This document shows positions 16,120 through 25,534 of a stretch of DNA of 64,000 bases, piece after piece. Each line of letters starts with the position of its first letter. Position 1 is the first letter of the stretch. The stretch comes from an uncultured Pseudodesulfovibrio sp. Lineage in GTDB: Bacteria; Desulfobacterota; Desulfovibrionia; Desulfovibrionales; Desulfovibrionaceae. Below the pieces are notes generated by a model. The model worked only from the letters and a program-made list of their open reading frames with translations, ran no database searches and was not told where the DNA came from. The position numbers and the translations under genes are program-made. The stretch spans positions 506,001 to 570,000 of the forward strand of contig NZ_OY782498.1 in the NCBI RefSeq assembly GCF_963677845.1, read 5' to 3'.

Positions 16120-16824
16120 CTAAAAAATGCGACATTCTTCAGTGTATTGATTGAAGTCTTCGAGGAAACCTTGATGTTTTTTTAAGAAATCCTTGGTGAA
16201 ATAGACTCCAAGAGGTGCATCCATGAGATGTATTCGTTGTATCTTGTCTTCAGCATGTTGTTTTTTGACAATTTCATCCATGGACCCATTATTAGCAAGA
16301 ATTGCATCAACGCGATTTTCAAGGAGGACATTGATCAGGTTGGGATAATCCCTGGCTTTGTACGAAATGGTGTATCCATTTTTTTCCATCCAGCGTTCGG
16401 CATTGGTCCCCCGAAAACACGCACATTTAGCTTCTGTTGGAAATGTTGGGGCAGTCGGATCGCGAAGATAATCTTTTCTGACATACCAGAAAAGTTTGTG
16501 GTCGTTGAAGGGGGCTGATTGGGTAGCAAATACATCGCGTTCCGGCGTTTGGGAAGCCGGGAAAAAACCATCTACTTCACCATGGAGTGCCATTGACTGT
16601 GCCCGGGCCCACGGGACAACATGCAGGGATAACTCAATCCCCATCTTTTTCAGAGTGCATTGCACGATATGAATGCAGGTCCCACTGGGATTTTGCTTTG
16701 TATCGCAAACAACATACGGAGCAAGTTCAAGTGTAGCCAGTGATATGCGACGCGGCTGCCCAGCGGTTGCTTGTGTGTAAATTATGACAAAAAGAAATAG
16801 CCAGATGAATATTTTGTGCCACAT
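16120..16824 (-). CDS. Periplasmic substrate-binding-like protein
   Basis: I start this at the ATG at 16824 (MWHKIFIWLFLFVIIY), which has GAGAGGG upstream; the longer frame to 16941 runs through the metK terminator. The 234-aa product has a signal peptide ending near T-A-G-Q and an SBP_bac_3-like fold (S-L-A-T-L-E-L-A-P-Y-V, G-E-V-D-G-F-F-P-A near residue 95, V-D-A-I-L-A-N near residue 180). It carries several cysteines. It resembles the other orphan binding protein at 13.3 kb in type, with no transporter genes nearby. Function unknown. Confidence 0.72.
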   Translation of the reverse strand: MWHKIFIWLFLFVIIYTQATAGQPRRISLATLELAPYVVCDTKQNPSGTCIHIVQCTLKKMGIELSLHVVPWARAQSMALHGEVDGFFPASQTPERDVFATQSAPFNDHKLFWYVRKDYLRDPTAPTFPTEAKCACFRGTNAERWMEKNGYTISYKARDYPNLINVLLENRVDAILANNGSMDEIVKKQHAEDKIQRIHLMDAPLGVYFTKDFLKKHQGFLEDFNQYTEECRIF

Positions 16825-16921
16825 ATAGCCCTCTCGTGGGGGAGTTTGGCATAGTTTGATGGTTTTGTGAATAGTAATCAAACCCAATCTTGGCAGCAAA
16901 GTTATTAAAAATGGATAAAAC

Positions 16922-16961
16922 AAAACTGCCCGATTCGGCAAAAGCCAAACCGGGCAGTTTT
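16922..16961. terminator. Terminator of panC-panD-metK
   Basis: AAAACTGCCCG and CGGGCAGTTTT enclose a second small stem GGC-AAAA-GCC. It lies 18 bases after the metK stop on the minus strand and has T-runs on both sides. Confidence 0.85.
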
Positions 16962-16979
16962 ATTTTGTTTTTAGTTCAG

Positions 16980-18149
16980 CTAGATCTTGGCTGCGGTGCG
17001 CAGATCGTCCACGGCATCAGTTTGTTCCCAAGTGAACTCGGGGAGTTCGCGACCGAAGTGACCGTAGTTGGTCGACTTCTGGAAGATGGGACGGCGCAGG
17101 TTCAAGCGTTCCAGAATGTAGTAGGGGCGCATGTCAAAGACTTCAGTGACAGCTTTGGTCAACTGTTCGTCAGAGACTTGACCGGTGCCACGAGAGGAAA
17201 CAACCACGGAAACCGGGTCAGCGACACCAATGGCGTATGCAATCTGGACTTCGCACTGAGCAGCGAGGCCAGATGCGACAACGTTTTTGGCAACGTAACG
17301 GGCCATGTATGCGCCGGAACGGTCAACCTTGGACGGGTCCTTGCCGGAGAATGCTCCGCCGCCGTGACCACCAGCTCCACCGTAGGTGTCGTTGATGATT
17401 TTACGACCAGTCAAACCGCAGTCGCCAACCGGTCCACCGATGACAAAGCGTCCGGTGGGGTTGATATATGTTTTGAGATTTTCGTCGATCAATTCTGCAG
17501 GCAGGGTTTTCATGATGACTTCTTCCTGAATAGCAGCCTGAAGGTCAGCCAATTCGATGCCTTCAGCGTGCTGGGAAGAGACGACCACGTTGTCGATACG
17601 TACGGGTTTGCCGTTGTCGAATTCGACGCAGACCTGAGTTTTTCCGTCAGGACGCAGGTAATCGATAATCCCCTGTTTACGTACATCGGTCAGCCGTTTG
17701 GACAGCTGGTGAGCGTAGTAGATGGGAGTAGGCATCAGAGTAGGGGTTTCGTTGGTGGCATAACCGAACATCATGCCCTGGTCGCCAGCACCCTGTTCTT
17801 CGGGCTTCTGGCGGTCGACACCCTGTGCGATATCCGGGGACTGCTTGTCCACGGAAGAAATAACTGCGCATGTTTGCCAGTCAAAGCCCATGTTGTCGGC
17901 AGAGTTGTATCCGATATCCTTGATGGTGTTACGTACGATTTCCGGGAAATCAGCGTAAGCAGTGGTGGAAATCTCACCAGCAATGAAGGCCATGCCGGTC
18001 GTGACCAGTGTTTCACAGGCTACGCGTGCCATGGCATCCTGGCCGATGATGGCGTCAAGGATGGCGTCGGAAATTTGGTCAGCCACTTTATCGGGATGGC
18101 CTTCGGTCACGGATTCGGAAGTGAACAGGTACTTGCCTTCAATTTGCAT
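16980..18149 (-). CDS. metK: S-adenosylmethionine synthetase
   Basis: Makes SAM from methionine and ATP. The 389-aa protein has the family order: [13 protein letters not shown] near residue 8, the [12 protein letters not shown] loop near residue 120, T-G-R-F-V-I-G-G-P near residue 235 and the [15 protein letters not shown] nonapeptide region near residue 265. It lies 37 bp after panD with an AGGAGG ahead of the start. I found no SAM riboswitch in the short gap. A long plus-strand open frame covering it is an antisense shadow. Confidence 0.97.
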   Translation of the reverse strand: MQIEGKYLFTSESVTEGHPDKVADQISDAILDAIIGQDAMARVACETLVTTGMAFIAGEISTTAYADFPEIVRNTIKDIGYNSADNMGFDWQTCAVISSVDKQSPDIAQGVDRQKPEEQGAGDQGMMFGYATNETPTLMPTPIYYAHQLSKRLTDVRKQGIIDYLRPDGKTQVCVEFDNGKPVRIDNVVVSSQHAEGIELADLQAAIQEEVIMKTLPAELIDENLKTYINPTGRFVIGGPVGDCGLTGRKIINDTYGGAGGHGGGAFSGKDPSKVDRSGAYMARYVAKNVVASGLAAQCEVQIAYAIGVADPVSVVVSSRGTGQVSDEQLTKAVTEVFDMRPYYILERLNLRRPIFQKSTNYGHFGRELPEFTWEQTDAVDDLRTAAKI

Positions 18150-18186
18150 CAGAGTCCTCCTTTAAGGATACTGCTGTAATAAGCGT

Positions 18187-18564
18187 CTAGAAATCTGGGT
18201 TGAGATCGCACTCAAGGATTTCGTCGATGCCATTGTTTTCATCAGCTACGATAACACGCGGTTTGCGGGTTTTGGCTTCGTTTTCATCCAGCCACATGTA
18301 GGTGGCGATGATGACTCGTTGGCCGACTTTCCCTTTGTGGGCGGCTGCTCCGTTGAGACATATCTCGCCGGGGCCACCGGGAATGGCATACGTGGTCAGC
18401 CTTTCGCCGTTGTCCAGATTGTAAACGTCGATCTGTTCATAAGGAAGGATACCGACCGTCTTCATCAGGATGGGATCGATGGACAGGCTGCCTCTGTATT
18501 CCAGATTTGCGCAAGTAATTGCGACGCCGTGAATCTTGGCGCTCAAAAAGCATCGTTGAGCCAA
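18187..18564 (-). CDS. panD: Aspartate 1-decarboxylase proenzyme
   Basis: Pyruvoyl enzyme that makes beta-alanine for pantothenate. The 125-aa protein has the self-cleavage site Y-R-G-S at residues 23-26, where Ser26 becomes the pyruvoyl group, and the conserved N-G-A-A-A-H near residue 70. Its gene starts four bases after the panC stop, linking the two halves of pantothenate supply. The normal position of cleavage and length suggest a functional enzyme. Confidence 0.95.
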   Translation of the reverse strand: MAQRCFLSAKIHGVAITCANLEYRGSLSIDPILMKTVGILPYEQIDVYNLDNGERLTTYAIPGGPGEICLNGAAAHKGKVGQRVIIATYMWLDENEAKTRKPRVIVADENNGIDEILECDLNPDF

Positions 18565-18568
18565 TGGA

Positions 18569-19417
18569 TTATACCTCTATCAAAATGTTGTCTAAGAGCC
18601 GGGCTTTGCCGACGTGGATTGCCACAGCAGCGAGTACCGACGATGAAATAGTCGAGACCGGTTCAATTGAATCCGGAGTAACCAATTCTATATAATCCAC
18701 AATGCCCATGGGCAGGGTGGATGAATATTCTTTTTCAAGCCATTGTTTGGCAGCAACGGAATCGCGCTCACCATTTTTAACTTTATCGGCCAGCTTGAGC
18801 AGGCCTTGGCGGATTGCCGGGGCTGCGGCTCGTTCTTTATCAGTCATATAGGCATTGCGGGAACTGAGGGCGAGGCCATCGGCTTCGCGGACAATAGGAT
18901 GACTGATGATTTCAATCGGCATGTTCAGGTCGCGGACCATACGTTTGAGAATGGCGAGTTGTTGCCAGTCCTTTTGTCCAAACACCGCTTTGGTTGGCTG
19001 GACAAGGTTAAACAACTTGGTCACGACCGTGCACACACCGCGAAAATGGATAGGGCGGGACGCTCCGCACAGATGTTTGCCAAGCGTCGGCACGGTGACC
19101 CATGTGGCATGATCCGGAGCGTACATGGCATCCGGGCCCGGTGCGAAAAGCAGGTCAGCGCCGTGCGTTTTGGCCTTGGTGCAATCCCCGTCAAAATCGT
19201 GGGGGTAATTGCCAAGGTCTTCGTTCTCGCCGAACTGGGTCGGGTTAACGAACAGAGTGACAACGAGTTTGTCACACTGGGCGCGGGCCATGTCTATGAG
19301 CGACGTGTGGCCGTTATGCAAATAGCCCATGGTCGGCACCAAGCCAACGGTCAGGCCCTGATTGCGCCATGCCATGCATTGGTTTTGTAGTTCTATAGGA
19401 TCAGTGAGTATTTTCAT
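18569..19417 (-). CDS. panC: Pantothenate synthetase
   Basis: Joins pantoate and beta-alanine with ATP. I use the ATG at 19417 (MKILTDPIELQ), which has GAGAG five bases upstream; an in-frame TTG four codons earlier is less likely. The 282-aa protein has the nucleotidyltransferase motif P-T-M-G-Y-L-H-N-G-H near residue 30, F-V-N-P-T-Q-F near residue 57, V-F-G-Q-K-D near residue 145 and the S-S-R-N late motif. First gene of panC-panD-metK. Confidence 0.96.
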   Translation of the reverse strand: MKILTDPIELQNQCMAWRNQGLTVGLVPTMGYLHNGHTSLIDMARAQCDKLVVTLFVNPTQFGENEDLGNYPHDFDGDCTKAKTHGADLLFAPGPDAMYAPDHATWVTVPTLGKHLCGASRPIHFRGVCTVVTKLFNLVQPTKAVFGQKDWQQLAILKRMVRDLNMPIEIISHPIVREADGLALSSRNAYMTDKERAAAPAIRQGLLKLADKVKNGERDSVAAKQWLEKEYSSTLPMGIVDYIELVTPDSIEPVSTISSSVLAAVAIHVGKARLLDNILIEV

Positions 19418-19666
19418 TGTATCTCTCAAATTATGATGAACATCTGACAGATTTGTGGGGGGGAGTCAAACAAAATGTTTATATCAAGATGTATTGATAT
19501 AGCTACATGCTGTTAGAAATTTCAAAGGTGGATGCGTTGATGAAGAGAGGGGAATATTATTGTCGACTTGTGCGAAATGACTCCGTGTTACGTTGACAAA
19601 CGTAAGGGGTAGGCTTCTCAAACTTTCATTTGAGAAAAAATACTCTCCGTTGTACCCTCCCGGATT

Positions 19667-22054
19667 ATGAGGACAAAAAAAGACATCTTTGCGGACGGGG
19701 CCATTTCGTTCACTCCTCAGGAGTTGATCGATTTCGAGCATACCATCAAGGATTGCATCGCTGAATTTCTTCCTTTTACCTCCTACAGCCTTTTCTTTCC
19801 AAGAGAAGAGGCAACGGATATTCCCGAACCGGAATATCGTGCCGAGGATAAGGAATTGATTTTGCCGTTGGTTTTTCAGGGTAAGATGCTTTGTTTTTTT
19901 ATAGCCAAAGGTGTTCGTCTGAAAGCACCTGCCACGGCTCCCAAATATATTATGGCGCTTGCCGGTTCTGTGCTGGAAAAGCTTGCGTTGTATAAAAAAG
20001 CCATCACGGACCCTTTGACCGGTCTGTATTCGCGTAATTTCTTTTTTGGAGAATTGGAGCAGGCCATTGAGCAGGTGCAAGGATGTCTGGCAACAGGCAG
20101 TTGTCGAGCCGGTATTGAGGCTCGTAATGCAGACCTGACTTTTTCTGGTACCTTTGGTGTCATTTTTCTCGATTTGGACACCTTTCAGCCTGTAAATGAG
20201 CGGTATGGTTATCTGACCGGTGATGACATCCTGTCCGAAATAGGTCGGTTGCTCAACATGGTGTGTCCTAAGTATACAACCGTGTCCCGCTTCGCTAACG
20301 ACAAGTTTGCCATTCTGGTGCCGGATGCCAAGCCTCGGGCTTGTTTTCAATTATCCGAAGTCATTCGTTCGGGGATCAGTAAACTCTCTTTTATTGATGA
20401 TGTAACCAACGATACCATCCGGGTTTCCGGCAGTCTTGGATATGTTTGTTATCCTCAGGGGCTTGAAGGCGCACAGTTTCGTCGTTCGGGGTCCGAGCAG
20501 GCACGGATGATCGTGCGCAAGGCCCGGGAAGCTATGGCCGTGGCCAAGGATCAGGGGCGTAACCGGGTCTTTGGCTATGCTGATATCTTGGCACGGGGTG
20601 GGCGTGTGCTTGAAGTCCTGCCCATGAATCGAATGAGCGTTTCTTTGGGCGAAGCGTCGGGCGCCAAGATCGGACAACGGTTTCTCGTGCGAGCTCCCAA
20701 GGGCGGACAGAAATCGGCCACGCTGCCATTCAAAGGTGAAGTCGTGTTGGTTGAAGTCCGGGACGATATTGCTTTTGCAGAAGTATTGCATTTGGGTGAT
20801 GCGGCTTGGAGTATTGAAGAGAATGATCGACTTAAACTTATTGAAGGCGAGGAAAGTCTTTTCGCCCATACGGAGGAAGCAAAGGACGACGCCATGCCAA
20901 GTAAGGACGCAGCTACCAAACTCTACCGATATTCTGAATTTATTTCTTGGTTTTCCGAGGCACGGCTGACGCCTGAATCCTTTGGACTTACTCTTATACG
21001 TATTCTCGACCAGCCCGATGAACAAGCCGAAGGGTATCAAGACGGTATGGACCAGATGGCCTTGAATGTGGCTAAATTGGCACAAGGGGCCTTCGGAGAA
21101 CATGCGACTGGCGGCCGGTATGGTCTTAACGGAATGATTTTCTTTCAGGAGGATATCGATCGGGAAACGCTCATGGAGCGTTGTCTGGAGATAGAAAAGC
21201 AGGCCGATGACGCGTTAGGCATCAAGGTGTCTGTCGGCGCAAGTTGCTATCCGTTCCTTAATTTTGATAGGGCTGATATTTTGGACAATTGCCGGAAGGC
21301 TCTTGAGCATGCATTGTTGCTGCCCGATCCGCGAGTGGCTGTTTTCAATTCGATTTCCATGAATCTATCTGCGGACCGTAAGTTCATGGACGGTGATATT
21401 TATGGGTCCATTGAAGAATTTAAATTGTCCTTGTTGGATGATGAAAATAATTTGCTCGCCCGTAACTCTCTCGGCATCTGTTATGCACAGCTCGGGCGTT
21501 TCGAGGAAGCGCGACATGAGTTTGAGACCGTGGTGTCTTTGGACAAGAAAGATGTGCTTGCGCTGTACAACCTTGGTTGGGCCAACCATCGTCTTGGCGA
21601 TCTCGACAGCGCAGGCAAGGCATATCGCCAATGCCTCAAGGCAGAGCCGGGGCATGTTTATTCTCTCATGCGATTGGGGTCTATTGAAGAAAAGGCCAAC
21701 CATCTTAAAAAAGCGGCAGCTTTTTATACGAAAGCGGCCGAACAACCCGGTGGCGAACGTATGGTCTTTCGGTCATTGGCTCGTGTCTCCTACAAACAAG
21801 GAGATGTCGAAGGGACTCGTGAGTACCTGCATCTCGCATTGAATGCCGACCACAACGATCATCAGGCCATGCACATGCTTGCCAAGCTTTATCTTGATCA
21901 GGATGAAGATCCGCAGATCGCCGAAGTCCTGGCTCGTCAGTCCTCGGCCCTTTCTCCCGGCATTGATGCCTATTGGGATACCCTTGTGGAAGCGCTTGAA
22001 GCGCAAGGCAAAGCCGAAGAAGCCGCCAAGGTTGCTGCCAGGGCTGCGGGCTAA
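19667..22054 (+). CDS. Large protein with two degenerate GGDEF-like regions and TPR tail
   Basis: 795 aa, soluble. Residues about 110-300 are GGDEF-like (A-I-T-D-P-L-T-G-L-Y-S-R-N-F, V-I-F-L-D-L-D), but the active loop reads R-F-A-N-D-K-F where G-G-D-E-F should be, and there is no RxxD inhibitory site. Residues about 410-560 look like a second, more eroded GGDEF-type domain (G-R-Y-G-L-N-G-M-I-F-F). Residues about 575-780 are TPR repeats (N-L-L-A-R-N-S-L-G-I-C-Y-A-Q-L-G and following). Synthesis of c-di-GMP is therefore unlikely; it probably acts as a scaffold or nucleotide-sensing adaptor. The gene is divergent from panC and has a poor ribosome site. Confidence 0.82.
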   Translation: MRTKKDIFADGAISFTPQELIDFEHTIKDCIAEFLPFTSYSLFFPREEATDIPEPEYRAEDKELILPLVFQGKMLCFFIAKGVRLKAPATAPKYIMALAGSVLEKLALYKKAITDPLTGLYSRNFFFGELEQAIEQVQGCLATGSCRAGIEARNADLTFSGTFGVIFLDLDTFQPVNERYGYLTGDDILSEIGRLLNMVCPKYTTVSRFANDKFAILVPDAKPRACFQLSEVIRSGISKLSFIDDVTNDTIRVSGSLGYVCYPQGLEGAQFRRSGSEQARMIVRKAREAMAVAKDQGRNRVFGYADILARGGRVLEVLPMNRMSVSLGEASGAKIGQRFLVRAPKGGQKSATLPFKGEVVLVEVRDDIAFAEVLHLGDAAWSIEENDRLKLIEGEESLFAHTEEAKDDAMPSKDAATKLYRYSEFISWFSEARLTPESFGLTLIRILDQPDEQAEGYQDGMDQMALNVAKLAQGAFGEHATGGRYGLNGMIFFQEDIDRETLMERCLEIEKQADDALGIKVSVGASCYPFLNFDRADILDNCRKALEHALLLPDPRVAVFNSISMNLSADRKFMDGDIYGSIEEFKLSLLDDENNLLARNSLGICYAQLGRFEEARHEFETVVSLDKKDVLALYNLGWANHRLGDLDSAGKAYRQCLKAEPGHVYSLMRLGSIEEKANHLKKAAAFYTKAAEQPGGERMVFRSLARVSYKQGDVEGTREYLHLALNADHNDHQAMHMLAKLYLDQDEDPQIAEVLARQSSALSPGIDAYWDTLVEALEAQGKAEEAAKVAARAAG

Positions 22055-22084
22055 TCTGTATTTCAACGGAGTTTATGAAGAGGA

Positions 22085-22121
22085 ACGGCGTACCATCTTT
22101 AAACATGGTGCGCCGTTTTTT
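22085..22121 (+). terminator. Terminator after the GGDEF/TPR gene
   Basis: ACGGCGTACCAT and ATGGTGCGCCGT form a 12-bp stem (one G-U pair) followed by six T residues, about 30 bases after the stop codon. Confidence 0.88.
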
Positions 22122-22140
22122 CTGGTCGTGTGTGTCGGGA

Positions 22141-22641
22141 TCAGGAGTAGTTCATGGAGCATTCTTCCAATTTTTCTTCCAGATAGAGTATGCGGCCATT
22201 GGCGTCTCGGATGCGAGCGGACAGCATCTCGGAAAATATGCGATAGAAGAGTGCTTCAGCCGCCAGTTTGTCCACACCTTCAAGGCGTTCCATGAAATTG
22301 CTGTCCAGTACTAAGCAGAGCACAGGCTTCTCCGCCCTAACGGTTGCAGAGCGAGGTTTTTGGTCAATGATGCCCATTTCGCCGAAGAGATCGCCGATTT
22401 TATTGATGGAATTAACCTTCACTCCTTCGATGGCAACGGTACAGCTGCCCATTATGAGGAAATATACCGCCTGATCTGTGTCCCCTTCCCGGATAATGGT
22501 TTCATCTCTTTCATAGCGGCGCAAAGTTGCCATCCCGAGAACCTTGGGCAAACGGTCTTCGGCCATGGCTCCAAAGACAGGCATTTGTCGCAGCCTTGTC
22601 AGTGTTTCCTTATCGTTTGGATCAAAGGGGATTTCTTTCAT
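22141..22641 (-). CDS. Cyclic-nucleotide-binding domain protein
   Basis: 166-aa single-domain protein of the CRP-like jelly-roll type: E-T-I-I-R-E-G-D near residue 45, F-G-E-M-G-I-I-D near residue 88 and R-S-A-T-V-R-A near residue 98, then a helical tail rich in charged residues. The phosphate-binding cassette has G-E-M-G rather than the canonical G-E-x-A-L and the ligand arginine lies in P-R-S-A-T. No DNA-binding domain follows. It is a paralogue of the next gene upstream. Confidence 0.85.
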   Translation of the reverse strand: MKEIPFDPNDKETLTRLRQMPVFGAMAEDRLPKVLGMATLRRYERDETIIREGDTDQAVYFLIMGSCTVAIEGVKVNSINKIGDLFGEMGIIDQKPRSATVRAEKPVLCLVLDSNFMERLEGVDKLAAEALFYRIFSEMLSARIRDANGRILYLEEKLEECSMNYS

Positions 22642-22658
22642 ATACGCCTCCGTCCTGA

Positions 22659-23150
22659 TTATTCTTTTGCCGCATCCAGTTCCGCCTGCATATCTGCAAT
22701 TTTTTGGTTTGCATCCCGCAAGCGAACCGCAAGTACTTCGGCGAAGACTCGGTACATGACTGCCTGAGTGAAAATTTTACTGGTCTCGCCCAATGAACCA
22801 ATGGCCGTGTCGTCCATACTTATGACCAGTGAAGTTTTTTTTGTGGTGATTGTTGCCGATCTTGGGCTGCCGTCGATGATGCCCATTTCACCGAACACAT
22901 CGCCCAGTCGTTTCAATTGACCGACTTCGGTACCTTGCACGGAAATTGAAAGACGCCCGAAGATCAGGAAGAAAACTTGATTGTCGAATTCCCCTTCCTG
23001 AATGATGGTTTCATTGGCCTCATATCGGCGAATGGAAGCCGCACGCATGGCTTCGCGGATATGGTTTTCAGGGAGGTTGTCAAAGGCCGGAACGCTTTTC
23101 AATCGTTCCATGATGTCGTCATTATCTGGATCAAAGGGTACTTCGCGCAT
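22659..23150 (-). CDS. Cyclic-nucleotide-binding domain protein (tandem paralogue)
   Basis: 163 aa. It shares its start (M-R-E-V-P-F-D-P) and layout with the neighbour 18 bp downstream (M-K-E-I-P-F-D-P), so the two arose by tandem duplication. It keeps E-T-I-I-Q-E-G-E, F-G-E-M-G-I-I-D and P-R-S-A-T-I, and ends in a helix (A-V-R-L-R-D-A-N-Q-K-I-A-D-M-Q) that could be a coiled coil. There is no output domain, so it probably signals by protein contact. The two genes form an operon downstream of the M48 peptidase on the same strand. Confidence 0.85.
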   Translation of the reverse strand: MREVPFDPDNDDIMERLKSVPAFDNLPENHIREAMRAASIRRYEANETIIQEGEFDNQVFFLIFGRLSISVQGTEVGQLKRLGDVFGEMGIIDGSPRSATITTKKTSLVISMDDTAIGSLGETSKIFTQAVMYRVFAEVLAVRLRDANQKIADMQAELDAAKE

Positions 23151-23217
23151 AATAACTCACCGGGTTAGGGGTATCACTATCCCGAATATTGCCATAATGG
23201 CATGAAGAAATCGAATG

Positions 23218-24456
23218 TTATTTGTTGTGCGTTTTCAGTGCCTGAATACGGTCAAGGACCGGAGGATGACTGTATCCGAGCCAGACTGTTAGCGGGTGTG
23301 GGGTCAGATTGGACAGATTGCTGGCTGAGAGTTTTTTCAAAGCCGAGATCATACTGCCGGAATGCTTGGTTGTTGTTGCGGAGAAGGCGTCTGCTTCATA
23401 TTCATGGGTACGGGAGACTTTGTTGGAAATTACAGACAGGACCAGTGACAACGGTGTGTACAGCAGGACAAAAAAGACGAGTCCCGCATAGACGGATACT
23501 TGCTCCATGCCAAAGGCATCAAATAACGGACGAGAGTCGAGAAACAGGGACATGAGATAGAAGATGGCCCCGGTCTTGAGAATGCCGGTGAACAGTCGTT
23601 TCTTGATGTGTCCAAGCTTGGCATGTCCGACTTCGTGCGCCAGCACCGCGACGATTTCGTCTACAGTCATTTCCTTGATGAGCGTATCAAACAGAGCGAT
23701 ACGGCGACGTTTGCCGAATCCCGTGAAAAATGCGTTGCTTTTGGTGGATCGTTTAGAACCGTCCATCACGAATATTCCAGAGAGTTCGAAGCCCACTGAT
23801 TTGGCGTATGTTTCGAGTGCCGATCGCAGTTCGCCTTTTTCAAGCGGAGTAAATTTGTTGAACATCGGCAAAATCCACGTCGGGGCTATGTATGTCAGCC
23901 CCAACGAAATTGCCACGGCAAAGCCCCAACAATACAACCATGCGTATTGTCCGGCCTCTCGTAGAAAGAGCAGGATCGCGGCCACCAAGATACCGCCGAT
24001 CAGGCCGGTCAGGAATAACCCCTTGAGGCGATCCGTAATAAAGGTCTTTACGGAAGTCGTGTTGAAGCCAAACTCCTTTTCCAGCACAAATGTATGATAG
24101 GCTTCAAACGGGAGGCTCATGGTCCCGCTGATGAGTCCGAGTGCTCCGATATATATCAGGCCGGTAGAAAGCGCGGACAAGCCGAACGAGCGGATTATTT
24201 GGTCTAGTAAGTTGAAGCCGCCGAAGAGGATGACAATGAGAATGATAGCGGTGTTGAACGAGTCGGTCAGAGAAGAAAATTTCATGGAAGCCCGGGTGTA
24301 TTCTTGCGACTGTCGATATGTGTCAGCGTCGAAGACATCGCGGAATTCATTAGGCGGGGCGGGTGTCATGGCCCGTGCATTCAAAAAATCAGAGATAACG
24401 CCGAGCAGCCATGATATGATCAGAGAAGTGATAATGACCGCGAAGTATATGTTCAA
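23218..24456 (-). CDS. M48-family membrane zinc peptidase (Ste24/CAAX type)
   Basis: 412 aa with several transmembrane segments at the N-terminal half and a cytoplasm-facing catalytic site. The zinc motif is H-E-V-G-H-A-K-L-G-H near residue 278 and the third ligand lies in E-Y-E-A-D-A-F-S near residue 355, the usual spacing for Ste24/HtpX-like enzymes. A-F-F-T-G-F-G-K-R-R-R-I-A precedes the motif as in Ste24. The start codon is a TTG with AGGAG seven bases upstream. The role is probably membrane protein quality control, since bacteria have no prenylated CAAX substrates. Confidence 0.87.
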   Translation of the reverse strand: MNIYFAVIITSLIISWLLGVISDFLNARAMTPAPPNEFRDVFDADTYRQSQEYTRASMKFSSLTDSFNTAIILIVILFGGFNLLDQIIRSFGLSALSTGLIYIGALGLISGTMSLPFEAYHTFVLEKEFGFNTTSVKTFITDRLKGLFLTGLIGGILVAAILLFLREAGQYAWLYCWGFAVAISLGLTYIAPTWILPMFNKFTPLEKGELRSALETYAKSVGFELSGIFVMDGSKRSTKSNAFFTGFGKRRRIALFDTLIKEMTVDEIVAVLAHEVGHAKLGHIKKRLFTGILKTGAIFYLMSLFLDSRPLFDAFGMEQVSVYAGLVFFVLLYTPLSLVLSVISNKVSRTHEYEADAFSATTTKHSGSMISALKKLSASNLSNLTPHPLTVWLGYSHPPVLDRIQALKTHNK

Positions 24457-24661
24457 ATCAGGCTCCTGAATGGGATGATTTCACTTGATTGGATGGTCGG
24501 GTAAGCTAGCCCGACCGAGTGTTGTGCGTCAACTGCTGTACAGAAAAAAGGGCAGAACGTGTCGGGAAAGCTGGAACGTTTTTCCATGCTCTTGATAAAA
24601 TCTATAGGCTGATGTACTTTACGTAAGAATCTCAACATATTTGACGTAGGAATCGAAGTTC

Positions 24662-25534
24662 ATGCCACGTGTGAAGATGACTGCCAAAGAAATTCGGGAA
24701 AACATAGCCCGTGCTCGTGCTTATGCCAAAAAGAGTGACTATTTGCGTACGCTCAGTTGTTTGGCCGGTGCCATCAAGGGGCTGGTAACCAGTCAGGTCT
24801 TTGGTGCTGAAAAGTTCGAGATTCATGCCCATTTGGATGAAGCCCTGCGCGATCTCAATAAGATGAAGATGATACGCAAGCTTTTTCCCAAGGGGCTTAA
24901 GTGTGAAAAGGGCAAGGAAAAGGCCTTTTATCAGACTCTCATGCGGCTGCACAAAAAGCTGGGTGAGGCCATGGAAAAGGCCCGTGTCGCCAAGATGCGG
25001 AAACGGCTGGGCGTATTGGATGACAATCTGATCAAGGCCGCCAATCTCGTCAAGGCCGGTAGTCCTCTTGAAGCTCGGAAACTATATTCAAAAATTTCAG
25101 AATATTTTCAGGATATTGAGGGTATTAATTCGGATATTGGAAACAGGATGGCCACCTTCGGCATGTTTTCCGAGGCCGTGCCATATTTGCAAAAGGCTCT
25201 TGAGACCCAGAACAATGACGCCCGTGCCCACAATGCACTTATTCTGAGTTATGAGGGGATGCATGAAACGGGAAAAGCCATGGCAGCCATAAAGGATGCA
25301 ATGCGGTGGCTCGGTCCGAGCGAAGGGTTGTACCTGCGGATGGCCAAGCTTCATTTCGCCCGGCGCGAGTGGGGCGAAGTCTTCAATAATGCCAAGGCGG
25401 CATTAGATCGCAACCCACTCAACACCGCGGCCGAAAAACTCATGAAGAGAGCAGAGCCAAAAATTTTCAGTGCGACGAAAAAAGCACCCGCCAAAGGCAA
25501 GCCTGCCAAAAAAATCCACGACTTGAGCTTTTAG
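24662..25534 (+). CDS. TPR-repeat protein, function unknown
   Basis: 290-aa soluble protein, basic and rich in Lys and Ala. The N-terminal 120 residues are helical and charged (E-K-F-E-I-H-A-H-L-D-E-A-L-R-D-L-N); residues about 145-260 look like TPR motifs (F-G-M-F-S-E-A-V-P-Y-L-Q-K-A-L-E, A-R-A-H-N-A-L-I-L-S-Y-E-G-M). The tail is K/A/P-rich. Its stop codon overlaps that of the convergent gene (TTAG). I do not recognise a specific function. Confidence 0.75.
   Translation: MPRVKMTAKEIRENIARARAYAKKSDYLRTLSCLAGAIKGLVTSQVFGAEKFEIHAHLDEALRDLNKMKMIRKLFPKGLKCEKGKEKAFYQTLMRLHKKLGEAMEKARVAKMRKRLGVLDDNLIKAANLVKAGSPLEARKLYSKISEYFQDIEGINSDIGNRMATFGMFSEAVPYLQKALETQNNDARAHNALILSYEGMHETGKAMAAIKDAMRWLGPSEGLYLRMAKLHFARREWGEVFNNAKAALDRNPLNTAAEKLMKRAEPKIFSATKKAPAKGKPAKKIHDLSF

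Noticed and set aside
16890..18179. 429-codon plus-strand open frame opposite metK
   Set aside because: It is the antisense shadow of metK, with no conserved features; metK on the minus strand is certain.
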